A DNA stretch of 64,000 bases from Lycorma delicatula (lineage: Eukaryota; Arthropoda; Insecta; Hemiptera; Fulgoridae), in NCBI RefSeq assembly GCF_047948215.1, contig NC_134456.1, positions 83,964,515-84,028,514 of the forward strand, given 5' to 3'. Of this stretch, positions 12,201-26,300 are shown piece by piece (position 1 is the first letter of the stretch; each line of letters begins with the position of its first letter). The notes beneath the pieces are model-generated. The model was given only the letters and a program-made list of their open reading frames with translations, made no database searches and had not been told where the DNA came from. The position numbers and the translations under genes were made by a program.

Positions 12201-15200
12201 GATCTCATCTTTAATCTAATGAGGCCTTTTCAAATACTTTAGATTCATCATCAGTTATTAAAATAAAACTTGAAAAATTTGTTATTGTTAAAATTGTTAT
12301 TAAAATTTTAATAACCGATGATGAATGTAAAGGATTTGAAAAGACCTTATTATATTGAAGGTAAGATCAATCTTGCTTTATAAACGTGTATCTGATGGTT
12401 TATAAATTATAATTATAATTCAACACACAGGACAACATGTTTAAAAAATTATATATATGCATATATATATATATTCTACTGAAAATGAACTTGTGGTAGA
12501 CGTAAAAGTTATGCACAATCAATTTCTGTTTAGTAGAACATAACTAATATTTTTTTACACCCATACTGAAACTACCTATCATGAACCTTGAATACAGACA
12601 TATCTTTTTCTCAGCTTAGCTACTTATAACTTGAATTGATAGCTGTAAAAAGGGATTTATCATACTTATTTGAAAATTACTCTGTAAAAAGTATACTACT
12701 TTGTAGAATCAAGTGCGAGAGCTCATTTACATCAGGTTTTTTTTATCATGATGATAATAAAATGAGGAAGATCTTGTGGAATAAAAATAAATTAAACAGT
12801 AAACATACTCTAGTTTCTATATAATCTTGGTGAGACAAAATATCTCCATTTCCAAATAATGGCGTAGGTGAAGCTATTTTAGCACACTCTTCAATGTAAT
12901 TCCAATCTGCACTTTTTGTGTACCTCTGCTCCCTTGATCTACCATGAACCTAAAAAAAAAATAAAACTGATTAGTTATAAAAAAAAAATTGGATCACTGC
13001 TTGTTGTTCCTCCTTGGTGCAAACTGCCAGCAGAGTGAACATATTTACACTGAAATAAACAGAAGGCAAATGATGTGATTGGGATCAAATTTCGCACATG
13101 TGACTGCAGTTGTGTTAATTCTAAACATGCAAGTGCAGAAGGCAGTATGACAACCTTGAAGGTATGTATGGCAAGTATAGATAATTTTTGATTCGTTTTC
13201 AAAAAGTGTGTTCTTATACAGATTAACTTAATGATCAAGAAGAGTTATATAAAGTTACATTCTAATTACAAAATAATCCAAGTAATCTAACAAAATATTA
13301 CACCAATACACAAATCAATTAGAATGAAAATAAAAGTTTTCTATCTATTTAAAATATATAAATTATTCATCATAATTATTATTAATCTGAAATTTATAAA
13401 GATATTTAAATAGTATAAGTGCTGTCATCTCTACCTGTAAATGGTAATCACAACATCTGTAATACATATGTCAATAATTGAATCATTATTATTACTCATA
13501 ATACAAAAAATAAAAGGTAAAATTTTATAAAAAAGAAGATTAAATTAATAATAGGTAAACTCTAATGAGAACGAAAACTAAAAAACCTAGTAACTAGTGA
13601 CTAAATAAAAAATAAAAAATAAATACCTACTGTTATTAGAGAAATACCAGCAGCACAAAATTTAGGTATAATACTATGAGCAACATTCTTGTCACTGTAG
13701 ACACCAGTTCTAGTCTTGACTGTTAATGGTACATCTAAGACTGAGTTCATACCTTCAATAACAGTCATCAATACATTTTCTCTATGCAAAAGTCCACTGC
13801 CACTTCCCTAAAAAAAAAAAAAATTGATACATATTACAATTTTCTTTCTTTACTTATTATTTTTTAAAGTCTTTTCATGTAAACTTCTCATATGATATGA
13901 ATATAGAAAAAGTCAAAATACTTGTCTTACTTGATAATTATAAAAATTAAAATCACTATTAGGGGTTTAGAGATGATTCATTTTCATATACAGAGATTTC
14001 ACGATGAATGTAAATAACTTTTTGGACATGTTCTACTGGTGAAAATAAGGACACACATAACCTTAGCTTCAGAAATGCTTTTGTTACTGAGCTCAGATGA
14101 CAAAAACTTTTGCCCTGAATTCTGTCTGTGCCTTTGGTAAAATTAAGCCAGACTGTAATTCTTGAGTTCCAAATTAAAGGGTAAATTTAGCAGTTTTTAT
14201 GAAATCTTATATAAAAATTGAAAAAACAAATAGGTCCAGGAACTGTATTTTATAGTTTATGAAAAAGTCCAAGGATGGGTCGAAAAACAAACTTAACAAA
14301 CTATTTTAAGTTTGACATAAAATAACTTAGTTTGATGGGGATTAAATACATAAAAGTTTTAAATAAAACTTGTACAAAATTTGTTTCCGAGTAAAATGAA
14401 TAAATTTTATAATGAAATTACATACAAATGTAAGAATGCTGAAGTTAATTAAAATCAACACATCAAAATGTGAACGATTGTTAATTAGATATTAAACAAA
14501 ATAATATTTTCAATATTACAAAATAAAAAAAATGAAATATTTTAGAAAAATAACAAATATTAAAAAAAAAGTAAAACCAATTTAAAGTAAACTGCTAAAA
14601 CAGTTGCCAACAATTAAATAAGTTGCTGAAAATTTCCTTGGCTAAATGGATATAGCACAATGCCCAGACAAACAATATCTTTGGTGGCTTTCTGTATTTC
14701 AGCAGAATTGTTTTATATTAGTTGTACCACATTGAAAATTCTAATAATTAACTCTTCTCTTGTACTACGCTATTTCTCATATCCTAATGATTTCAAGTAG
14801 CTCCACTAGTAGAGGTCCGGAGCAGTTAAGCCAGGCAAGCTTGGAGCCAGTTGATAGGTCTGTCACATTTACTCATGTTAAATATCAACAAGCTGTACCT
14901 TCTAAATTGAAGGTGAACAGCCTTAAAAATCAGACTTTCACTCTACTTCAGTACAAAGACTTGTAACAACATGGTCAATGTTACTCGCAGAGAAACTCTT
15001 AACTACTGTTGACACAAAAATACAATAATGTGGTAGAATTTGAATTTATAAATTAAAAATTATCCATCTGATTTCAAAATAAGTCACACCACTTTTAGAT
15101 AATATTGTTCTGCATTTAATGGTGTAAAAAGGCAATTTTTTATTACTTTTTAAAAATATGTTATTGTAGTGAGAATGAAGGACACAATTTTCTGAATCTT

Positions 15201-18200
15201 CTGTCACGTTGCTTAACCTTGATCAATCGCCATTAAAAACTAATGCACACACTGCAAAGAAATATTTACAAAATGTAGCCTATTTCAGTAACTCCTAATA
15301 ATTCAAATTTATATCTTCAACAATTTTAAGAGCTGTTATTCAATTAGTAAAATCATTTTTTTTTGTTCCCATTTGACATTAAATCGAAAGAGTTTAGACT
15401 ATGTCTTTGTCGTTATTTTAAATAGATGAATATGGAATTTACCCAGCTATCACTAACTTGAATTTATTTAGAGTTTTATTAGATTGTTTAACATTAAGAG
15501 AGAAATATTTACTGCTTCATTAGGGGTGAAGGGAACATTCAGAACATTATTATCCACAAGAAATTGGTCAGAAAATTGTTGTCAAGTTTGTAAGCATGAG
15601 TACAAGTAGTTAACATTGGTGATATAATATTTTCAGTCGCTGATCAGACAACATACCCAAGTAGTTGTCTTAATTCATTGTAATGTATAAACTGGTCAAA
15701 ACTAATATTTTTATAAATTTAATATTTGTTAATTACAAACTACAAAAAGAGATACAAATATAATAATTTATTATATTGTAAATAATAATATATTATTTAC
15801 AATATATTATCTCTTTTTTTAATATCTCACTAATTGATAAGAGTCTGGTTCTGAAATGAATATAGAATTTAATTGCCAGTAAGTCAGTAAATCAATGAGG
15901 ATATGGTGATTCACAGAACTGTTAAAATTTTCACACTTTATTTGATATAATAGCATCTTATACCTTAAAACAATGATTAAATAAACTCAACAATTATCAG
16001 GAAACTTAAATTATTTAACAATATCCAAATGTAATAATTTAAGTTAAAGATGAATACAGGAATAAATAACAATAAAAATTAACTTAACATAAAATTAATT
16101 TTATCTAATCACATGAATTATTAATAAGAAATTTACAAATGTGAATAATTCATTAATGTTAATTAATATGAATATTATTTACAGTTATTTATAATTATTC
16201 ATAGTTAATTACTTTTTAAAAAACTTAATTAAAAAAAATATATTATTGATAGTGTAGTTAAATTGTTTAATTGAATGATTTCTGCTACAATTCCCATTAT
16301 GTGTGTGATATGTAAGTGTTGGAAATCGATGTAATTGCTCTGGAAAATATAAGTTTGCAATCCTGTAATTTTCTACAATCTATTCACAGATGCTGCAGCT
16401 GTTATTTTATTATTGCCCCATGATGTATTATTTATGTTGTCATGTTTTAAGATTAATTGGCTTTTCATAAAACATTTATCAGATTCGGAACATTTTCTGT
16501 ATATAACAGTGATTTGTGGAGATAAGTTTTCAACACACTTTTTATATTTTATTTTTTGACCATAACATGAATGTTTATTTTCTAAACCATAACTATGGTT
16601 ATTATTCGCTTGATCTCATCTAATTTTTGAAAAAAACTGAAATTATTTTTAGTTACATGATTATTGGTAAACATGGCTATTTTATTTTCCATTTCAATGG
16701 CTCTTTTGGAAACTTTATGTACTATATGCAATATTTGTGAATCTTTACACTTGCACATTTTTTATTAAAGATTCTATTCAGTTATCTTTTCTGGTGTTAA
16801 CCCCAATCAGTTTTAAAAGGCCATTAGATATCTGTATTTGGTTGTTGTATATGGCAGGTATTATGTTCCTTCACACCATACTGAAGGAATAACATCTGAA
16901 TATATACATTTCATAAACATTTCTCTTTTTTGAATGTCTCACTAATTTATATGAATGGTACTGAAATGAAAAAAGAAGTTAGTTGCCAGTAAGTCAGTAA
17001 ATGAATGAAGACAAAGTGATTCATAGCATTGTTCAAATTTTCCAATTTTTTATTTATAGTCATTATTTATGTGTTTGTATATCACATTATAAGCATTTTT
17101 ACTTTCCAGTATTTTACTATTTTCATTTTGCAACACGTGTTCCAAATTTGAATATGATGTCATCTGATAATAAAAATATTTGTTTTATTGGCTATTTTGT
17201 CCCCGTTATTATATTTTAATAATCACTTATTAATAATCTATATGAAAAGAAACAGCAAATTAAAAATATTTAAATCATAATTTTATTATGATCAACCCAT
17301 CATAATGGCAGGTGTGTATTATACTTAAATGTGTTATTTATTAGTAATAATGAAGTTTATATCACAATTAAATCATACTATCATTTAAAATATATTAATG
17401 AGTGCAGGTAAATTACTTCTATCGTAACGTATTTGTCTGCAGTAATTATGATATTAAATAACAGTAATTAAGGCAGAATGATTCATATGATAGATACTAT
17501 CTACACTTTTGATACATTTTTTACATTAATTTACTGTTTAGTTTCATTTCTATCAGCAAATAACTTTGGATTTGCTTTAGATTTCCAAATTCCAACGGAA
17601 ATCCCAAAATACATTACGTTTTTCATATCACTATATTGAATATTTGTTGAGTGATAGTCATACAATCATCAGGCCTTACAGAAGAACTTTGTTTTAGGAG
17701 AAAAGAAGAAAATATACTTTGTTTTTTTTGAGCTAGAAGGAGAAAAAGAGGCAAAAAAGATATCTGATGTAGAAATATGTATCAGAATGCCTCATCTTGA
17801 TTTTAATTTTAGTCATGAAAACTGAAGTTGGAAGAAGACTTTGATAATAATCCAACCATCTGTCTGTAAAAGACATGCACTTCATTACTGTCCCTGCCAA
17901 GCATAATAATTGACAGCTTTGTTATTCAGCAAACAATAAATTTTTATTAAATAAACTGTCTCCAACTACAGAAAAACTTAAGACAGACGTTGCAAGATAG
18001 CATACCTGATTTGCCTTCAATTTCTAACAAAAAAACTGTGACAAATTGGGAAGAGCACTGGATTTTGATTTAAAAAATATAATAGGAAGCAGGTACTGTT
18101 TAAATCTGTAAATAATCCAGCAACTCAATAGTTTTTTTGAGAGAAATTTATGATCTGTGACTTCCAATTAATTGCAAATTTTAGAGAATAAAACAATAAA

Positions 18201-20267
18201 TTTCCTACTGCCATTGCAAGTTTTCAATCTTTAACAAAAGCTGCATTTATGAAACAAGTTAAAAAATATTTCAGAATACTACACATGAAATTAGATATTA
18301 TTAAAACTTTATGACCAGACATTAAGTTATTGTGGTTGCCTGTGCCCATTGTGAACTACACTCCATACTTTTAATTTGGACCACTATAAAAATCCAGAAT
18401 TGCAAAGTTAATATAACCAATGTAAACAAAAGGGGAGCAGTCCTAATATATTATAAGATTGCACAGAGGATGGAAACACCAGATCTGTAGAAGAAACACA
18501 TATAAAAATTGAATAATATAGCCACTGGTAGTAAATGTATACAGTTCTAGCTCATCTGTTCCAATAGTGATGATCTAGGCACTAAAATACGGATTTATTC
18601 TAATATACAATTTTTTTAAAAAATAAATTTAGGGTATAGTACTAATTATTTAGGTATAGTAACTAATCCTCCTTTTGAACAAAAAAAATAATTAAAAAAG
18701 CTTTTATTAAAAAACAATTATTAACAAATAAAAAGGAGACAATTAATAAGTAAAAGCCAAAAAATATACAAGTAAACACAAAGAAAATTATAACCTAAAA
18801 AAATAAAAAATTAAATTGGCATTGGAGTTACAAAGTCCTCATAAAAAGCTGATGGGAAATGTTTTGAAAAAAGAGACTAGACAATTAATTAATTACCTTC
18901 TAGAAAAAGTAGAATATTCATATCACAAAATGAATAAACTACTTTTAATTTTCATAATAATATGTGAAATATATATATCAGAAACATTCAATATAACAAT
19001 ATTTCAATTTTTCATTATTTTGAGAGAGTATAAGGGTTCAGATCATATGGAAGGGGTACCCTAATCTTTTAGACATAATTTGCTTTACTAATTCCCAGAA
19101 CACAGCTGAAAAATAATGGTTCAAATAAAGTATAAATTTTTACCCCTCCATTATTTCGGTGGGATTCCATTGTAAAAGTCTTGAGAAAATATGAGGAACA
19201 ATTTTCTCATAGTCAATTCATTTATTTATATATTATTAGTGAAGTGTCAAAGAAGGAAAAGATTACTACTGCAAGTTGGGGTGTCAGGTGAGATAATTAA
19301 TTCCTATGTAGCCTTAATCTTTCACAAAGCTTTTAATTAATAAAGGAACTTTATTATCTGTTTAGTAGTTTTTTAAAGATATTGAGGCAAATAACATGTC
19401 TTTATTTAATACTACATAAACAACTGCTTTTTTTTAAATTAGCATTTCTCAGCACTAAATATGTGTAACAATAACACAACATGCAGACTGTATGTAGAAC
19501 ACAATCAACGAATACAGAATAGTACAAAACTTAAAAAGACCTTATAAATAAATACCAAATAGTTTTTTTTGTGATTAAATATCAAAATTAACCTTAAAAT
19601 TAAATTTAATATCAAAACCAACCTGCTGATACACATGATCAATTGGACAACCTAAATTAATATCAACAAAGTTAATATCAGTTTGATCTTGAAGAACCTG
19701 AGCACATTTTGTCATAACATATGGATTATTACCACAAACCTGAAAAATAATGATTATATTAAAAAAAAAAAAGAAATCAATAATATTTAAAAGTATTTAA
19801 CGTTTCCATATTAAAACAACTCAATTATTATTTGATCAAATGAATGAGTACAACCAGAATAAATTAGCGGTAGTACTGTCAACAGTAAGCAACAGTACTG
19901 TTTGTATTAATAATCGATGTTGTTATAAAAATAAATAGATACTTTTGTTGGTCTATAAAGGGCTAAAATATGATTGTAATAAAGAAAAGATGCTCAAGGA
20001 TTTTTATATGAATGTGTTGGGATATGAAATTCCGGGCAGGCATGGCATTTTCACATGCTACAAATCATTCATCTCATCCTCTGAAGCAATACTTAATGGT
20101 GGTTCTGCAGGTTAAAAAAAAAGGATATGAAAGACAGATAATGATTAACAATCATATCAGTTTCCCTGGGAGGAAAAAGAAATGATGCTACTATGATCGC
20201 AATCTGCTGGTAAATGCAGACATTGATTGTGTATTTAAATATTACAGAATTGTAGAATATAAAAAAG

Positions 20268-20305
<38 letters not shown>

Positions 20306-23300
20306 CTTTTTACTTTCTCTTTTTTATAAACTAAGTTGCACATTGAAAAATGCCAGTTTTCTATCCACAGAAAATCAATTCATAGAAATCATAATTACCA
20401 GTACCAAACAAAGATCTCACAGCCTATTTTTTGTACTTTAAAACTTCTGAGTTTTTTGAAGCAGCTCCAAGAAGCAATATTATATTTAAAATGGGAGTAC
20501 ACAATGTATAATAAATATTAAAAAACAATTCAAAGCTAAGTAGTTGATTAGGCGCTCAAAGCAAAACAGTACGGTTCATTTTGTTTGGAACAAAATAGAT
20601 ATGGTTATCCTACAAAAATTTCACTTCAAAAAGACAGCCAAAAATTTTGCACAATGGTTAACAGAAACACTACTATTACCATAAATGGAATACTATTCAT
20701 GAGAACACTACCTGAAAAGCACATTAAAATGGTTTTATCCATACTTAAAGTTAGATAGTTAAGATCCTTGACACAGATTCATAATTGCTATTGGTAACTA
20801 AATAAGTTCACAATCCTATTACAATTATTACAAAAAACCTAGGATGAAATGCACTATATTAAAGTTGAGTAAGGTGACCATAACAATAAAAAAATTGTTT
20901 TCCTCCTTCTAGCTTGTTGCTGTATATAACAAGCTAAACACTGCTTTTCCATTGACATTACTTCTCACTACTAGTAATATCAGTCAATCAAAACACCCCT
21001 CTTTAATTCATCCACAATCACGGTAGTTCATTTATTTCTAGTTGATTTGCCATTACATAAAATGACATGATTGCTATTCTTGCATTTATTCGCATTGTAT
21101 TAATACAAGTTCATATCTAATTTGGGTACAAATAGCAATTCATAGTAATAATAGATAGTTTTATTTTCATCATTGTGGCCCTTTAACAAAGTGTGATAGT
21201 TTTTATTTATTTCATTAGTATTATTCTAATTTCTTGTAATTGGTTAGTCAAACACGGTGTCTTTGCTTTACATCAACATATGTGTAATGTTTTCTTATTA
21301 AAAAGTGATAGCTTTACATTGCTTTACTGTTCTTTTTTTTTAAATATAGAGAAACATGCTTTTATAGATAATAGATAATGAAATAGATTAAATGGAAAAA
21401 ATGACATTATCAGAAAACAGAAATAGTATGTTAGCAAATGAACCTTTTTCATCTCTTTGATAAAGAAAAAATGATTTTATTTTAATTTAAAAAAAATTAG
21501 TAGTTTACATGTTGACAATGTAAAGCGATTGTAGAACAGAATATTACATTATTATTATTATTTTACTAACAGTAACTGAACACTTTTTTTTATTGTTTCA
21601 GAATGGATTTTTCTTTGTATGATTTAATAAGTCTAAACATACATAATGAAATAATTTTTAATTAAAATAAATAACACATTTTAATCTAGTATACACATTA
21701 ATTAATACTAACCTGGACACCAAACAAATCTTCAGTGCAATGCCTCTTAATAAGTGCCCATTCAAGATTGCTACCTTGCAGTATAGACGAAGCCATTGCC
21801 ATCTCGCCACAAGTTACATCAACACCATATTCTTTACAGATGCGTCGGAATGGCAGATTACCAACAGTTGTAAGCGGTGATAAATACAATTTATCTTTCC
21901 AGTTAATCTATAAAGGCTATATTTTTTTACAATGTATAATATTTTGATTTTTATATTTAAAGAACATTCAGAAATTATCTTTACTTAACAATTACACTCG
22001 CTGACAACTACTCACATTAACAATAACAGCAAAATTAGTAGTTTCATATCTCAAATGAAAAAAAATATTATTGCTATGTAATTACTTAAAACAGAAAATC
22101 TGTGATGCAATATCAGAATCAGATGGTACAAACAAAGATGAAGATAAAAAGAAAAGAAAGATGTAGAAAGTAATTATGAAAAGTAAGTAATTTAGAAAAT
22201 AACTGTGGTATTTTTTATAACCAAAATAAAATATCTGATTGCAAGTTAATAGATTGCTCTGCTTTTTGAGAAACTGGTAATCTCTCCTAAGGTTAGAATA
22301 GTCACCCCTTCTCCATCCTTCATTTCTTATCTTTCATCCTTTTTCTGGATAAAAGGAAAATCCCTTTATAGGTGCAATGGGATTAAGTTGGCCAGTCACT
22401 ATACTGGTCCATTCTACAGTACTTTACTAGCACCACCTGATAATGATTGGTCTGTATCTTCTTTAAGGAAGCTTGTTGGTAGTCAGCAACTGTATTTTTG
22501 AGCTTTTTTAGGGGCTCTTTTATTTTCTAGTGAATGGTTGAAATTGAGATATCTATTATGTAAATCTCGGCCTCACAATCTTCCAGAAACTTAAATTAGT
22601 AAAACTATTAACGGGTCATTCCATATTAAGTGGACCAGGGATCCTCAGTCGACCACCTCCAAACTTCATCAAATTTTGCATGAACAATTTACTGTGGTCT
22701 TAAATGCAATTTTACCAAATTGTAGCTCTATATTTGCTATTGCTGATTTTCTGTAATCTCTTGAAAAAAGGCATACATGCAAAAAATTATAACTACTTAT
22801 AATTTTGAAGGCAATAATAAAGCCATAGGTTTGATTTTTAATACTTTCTGTTGACATTTTATGCTGAATTCATTCAAGTATGTTATTTATAAGTTTCTTT
22901 ACCACCTGGTTTTGAGATATAGCAGCTGAAATTCAGCTAAGAAGTTGTTGCAACATATTCCAAGTCAAAGTTTCAGCTTATATTATTCCTTATTTGTACT
23001 TTAATTGGAACAAGACTCTGTAACTTGAAAAAGGGTATAATTATGCGTAAACATCCTAAAGTTTCAAAGCAACTGGAGGCTTATGTCAGGAGATATTCAT
23101 TTGCTCAAACATTTTTTAGCTCAATTTTTGACCTACCTTTGAAAGATTATATCTCAGGTATATGTACTTAGATTTTGTTAGTTTTATAATAGTCAGAAAA
23201 AGCAACTTTTAAACTACAAAATCCATACAGTTTGTTTTTTGTCCCATAGTTTAAAAGTGCAGAAAATACAATTGAAAAATAATGCATTTTTCACACAGGA

Positions 23301-26300
23301 AGCAATTTTTCTGTATGTTTATTGATTAAATGAATACTCTTTAGTAGAAAGTAGTTTTTTATCATCAGTTTTGCTGCCTGTTAATACCAAAGTTGTTAAC
23401 TGTATTAGCTGTACCTTGCATCCTACTGAGTGCAGGGGGACAGTTTCAACTAATTATATCTTTTATGGCAAGCACAATTTTTAAAAATATTTATTACATA
23501 TACACAAAAGTATTAAAATCATAAACAAAATGAAATATAGTTGAAATAGTAAATACGTAGTGCAATAAAGTATTACAATACTATAGAACACAGTAGATTC
23601 AAAATAAAATAAAATAAAAATATCTAAAATAGTCAGAAACCTTTTAGCACAATACTTTTAATTCCACTTCACCTTATATTGTTTCTCAATCATAGAGTGG
23701 ATCTATTATGGATATATATAATGTTGTCCTGATGATGTCATTGATGGTGCTTCAAGAGTAGCAAAAATGTACAGTTCTGGAATCCAGCAAGTGTCCTTTC
23801 TGGGGGGGGGGGTAATGCTAAGAACAAGCTGCACCATAAGAGTGCATAAAACTAATGAGGACATCATGTTCTTCAAAAGATATATCACATATATTTACAA
23901 TCCACCAAGTATTATCACACATGCAAGCCACATATTGGCCTGGTTGCAAACTGGTACATTTGAGACTCTGCTTGGATTTTAGCTTTGCTAACTGGCTTAA
24001 AGTGGTGGTTCTCTTATTCTAGCAATTGTGTCACCACTACTAAACCATATTTCCTATTCAGGTCAGATTCTCTCAACTTCTTTTCCTGGAATAAAAAATA
24101 GCCTAATTCCTGGTATATTTTCTTTACAAAATTCAAATAAGTCTCTTGGTATCAATATCTGGCTTTCTACAGGTTGCTGAAAATTGGCACATACTGCTAA
24201 TTTTTTTTGTCATACCCCAATTCCATTACAAGGTGATTCTCCGTGGCTAATACCAAGAAGTTCCATTCAGCTGTCATCTCAAAGTCTTCTTCATGGTGGC
24301 AAAAATTGATAAAATTCTTATATTAAGCAGTTGATCATCACTGAAATAGTGTATATGTTTATTTCAGTCACTGCCTTCAAGTATTTGATCAGTTAAGTCA
24401 AAAATATATGAACAGCACTGATATCATGGCGCAGACAATCACTGACCATACAAATGCTAAGATTCTGAAGCTAGCTTTTATTGTAATAAACCATGAATGG
24501 ATGCAGTGTAGCCTGGCCGTTTTTCTAATATAATCTCTGTACAGCATATTGCACAACAAACAAATAGTTCTCAGCAAAATCCATCAGGATAATGGTATGA
24601 TTATCATTTAAATTTTCCTTCAGTTGTTTTAAATATGAACTTTGATGTTTTGAAACAAAATAGTGGGTAGTCAGGCAAAAAACCTTTAAGAAAGCTCTTT
24701 AATAAAATTTTCCATAGTCGCCTGTTGTGTCTCCAATGTGTCTCTGTCTGATGAATCCACTGCTTATATTCTACTAGTTCCTCGAAGTTGTAATTTTTAA
24801 GCTAATCTAATAAATATAATTCCAATCCAGTTTTTCCAGGATACTGTTCACAATGTTGTAGCATACATTTCTTAGATTCTAAGCTCCAGACAGTTTTCTC
24901 AATTAATAACTTGTAGTCATCCTTGATGGATATTGCAGGTATCATGAGGTTAACATATTGATGAATGAGTACAAACACTGAACAACAATGAACATGTGCC
25001 AGCAGCACCAACTGTAATGCACCACTTTGGCCTAAGTTCACAAAATTTTGAGAAGCCAATTTCAAGGCCATAATGTGTGCAGTAAGCTATGAACATCTCT
25101 TTTAAATTGCACAGAGGCAGATGTTTCTGCATATGGACTTTTTCACCACTGATCCTAAATGAAACAAAATCTTTTTTTCTTGGACAGATTCAGGAAAATT
25201 CATCATCAAAAAATTTTGGGATCCATTGTCTAAATAACATGCTTCAATTTTTTCCTCTTTTTTTTCTGGTGTCGCCAAAATATCAACTTCATATTCGAGC
25301 TGCCTAGCCTGCTTCAAGATTCACACTGAGACCTGGATTTCATCAGCTATTTTCTCAATACTCCAGCTATTGGGTGCCAATGTCAAACTGAACTTGTTGT
25401 GGGCAAGCTGAGATTAAAAGTTTGGCTTTGAGCTCTTCAATTACAATATCCAGATCTTTACATCCTTGACACTGCTTAATCTTTAATGTTTGCATTACAT
25501 CAGCAACACTCAAAACAGCAGCAACTGCTGCTGTAGTAGCAACAATAGCATCTTGTACTCTTCTTACCCTTTTCTTCAGGTAATCTTTTGAATCCAGTCT
25601 GCTGATATATTTAAGCTTCAAAGAGAGACTTCAAATGGTGACAGTGAAGCATCCACTCTTCCAGAAGCCTCTTGCATTTTCACATCACTAGATTCTGATT
25701 CTGGTTGATCATCCTTTGGCTGAATCTCTCTTTGAACCAATTCTTGCCTACATCATAGGCATAATGGGCCTAATATGGGCATACTTTTTGAACTGCCTTG
25801 AAGTCATAATTTGTTAAAGCTTTTAATTGGTCAGCAGAATCAATATCAATAGGCCACAATCCTTTCTGGCTTTGTTTGACTCTTTTCCAAATGGATTATA
25901 GCCTTCTGTAATCCATCCTTCTGTAGGAATTCAAACTTTGTCAACAAAACAGATTTATGATAGGAACATATGTCAGCATCTTCATTAAAGCTAAATCTAG
26001 ACCGCTGTAAAAGTTTTATGTCCATTGCTGATAGTTCTTTCACAGGCAACGAAAATGCTTTTCCATAATTAAACATTAAAGACTTGTGGTATTCAGAGCC
26101 ATCAGATTTGCCAAAATGGCAGGGGCCAAGAACTTTACTCATTTTAAAACAATTCAAAACACAGTTGGAGATAAAAATAAAAGTTACAACTGATTATAGA
26201 AGTTATTCACTAACAACTATGCTAATTTACAAAAAGTTGATGGCTTATATAACCTTTCTTCAAAATAAAGAAGATTCCAGAATGTTCTAGAGGAAATGAG

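Noticed and set aside
14760..14966. A 68-residue plus-strand open frame in a less AT-rich patch
   Set aside because: No recognisable motif and no splice context; it is within DUS3L intron 6.
17640..18450. Possible transposase-like phrases on the plus strand
   Set aside because: Frames break every few codons and no ordered set of family motifs could be followed.
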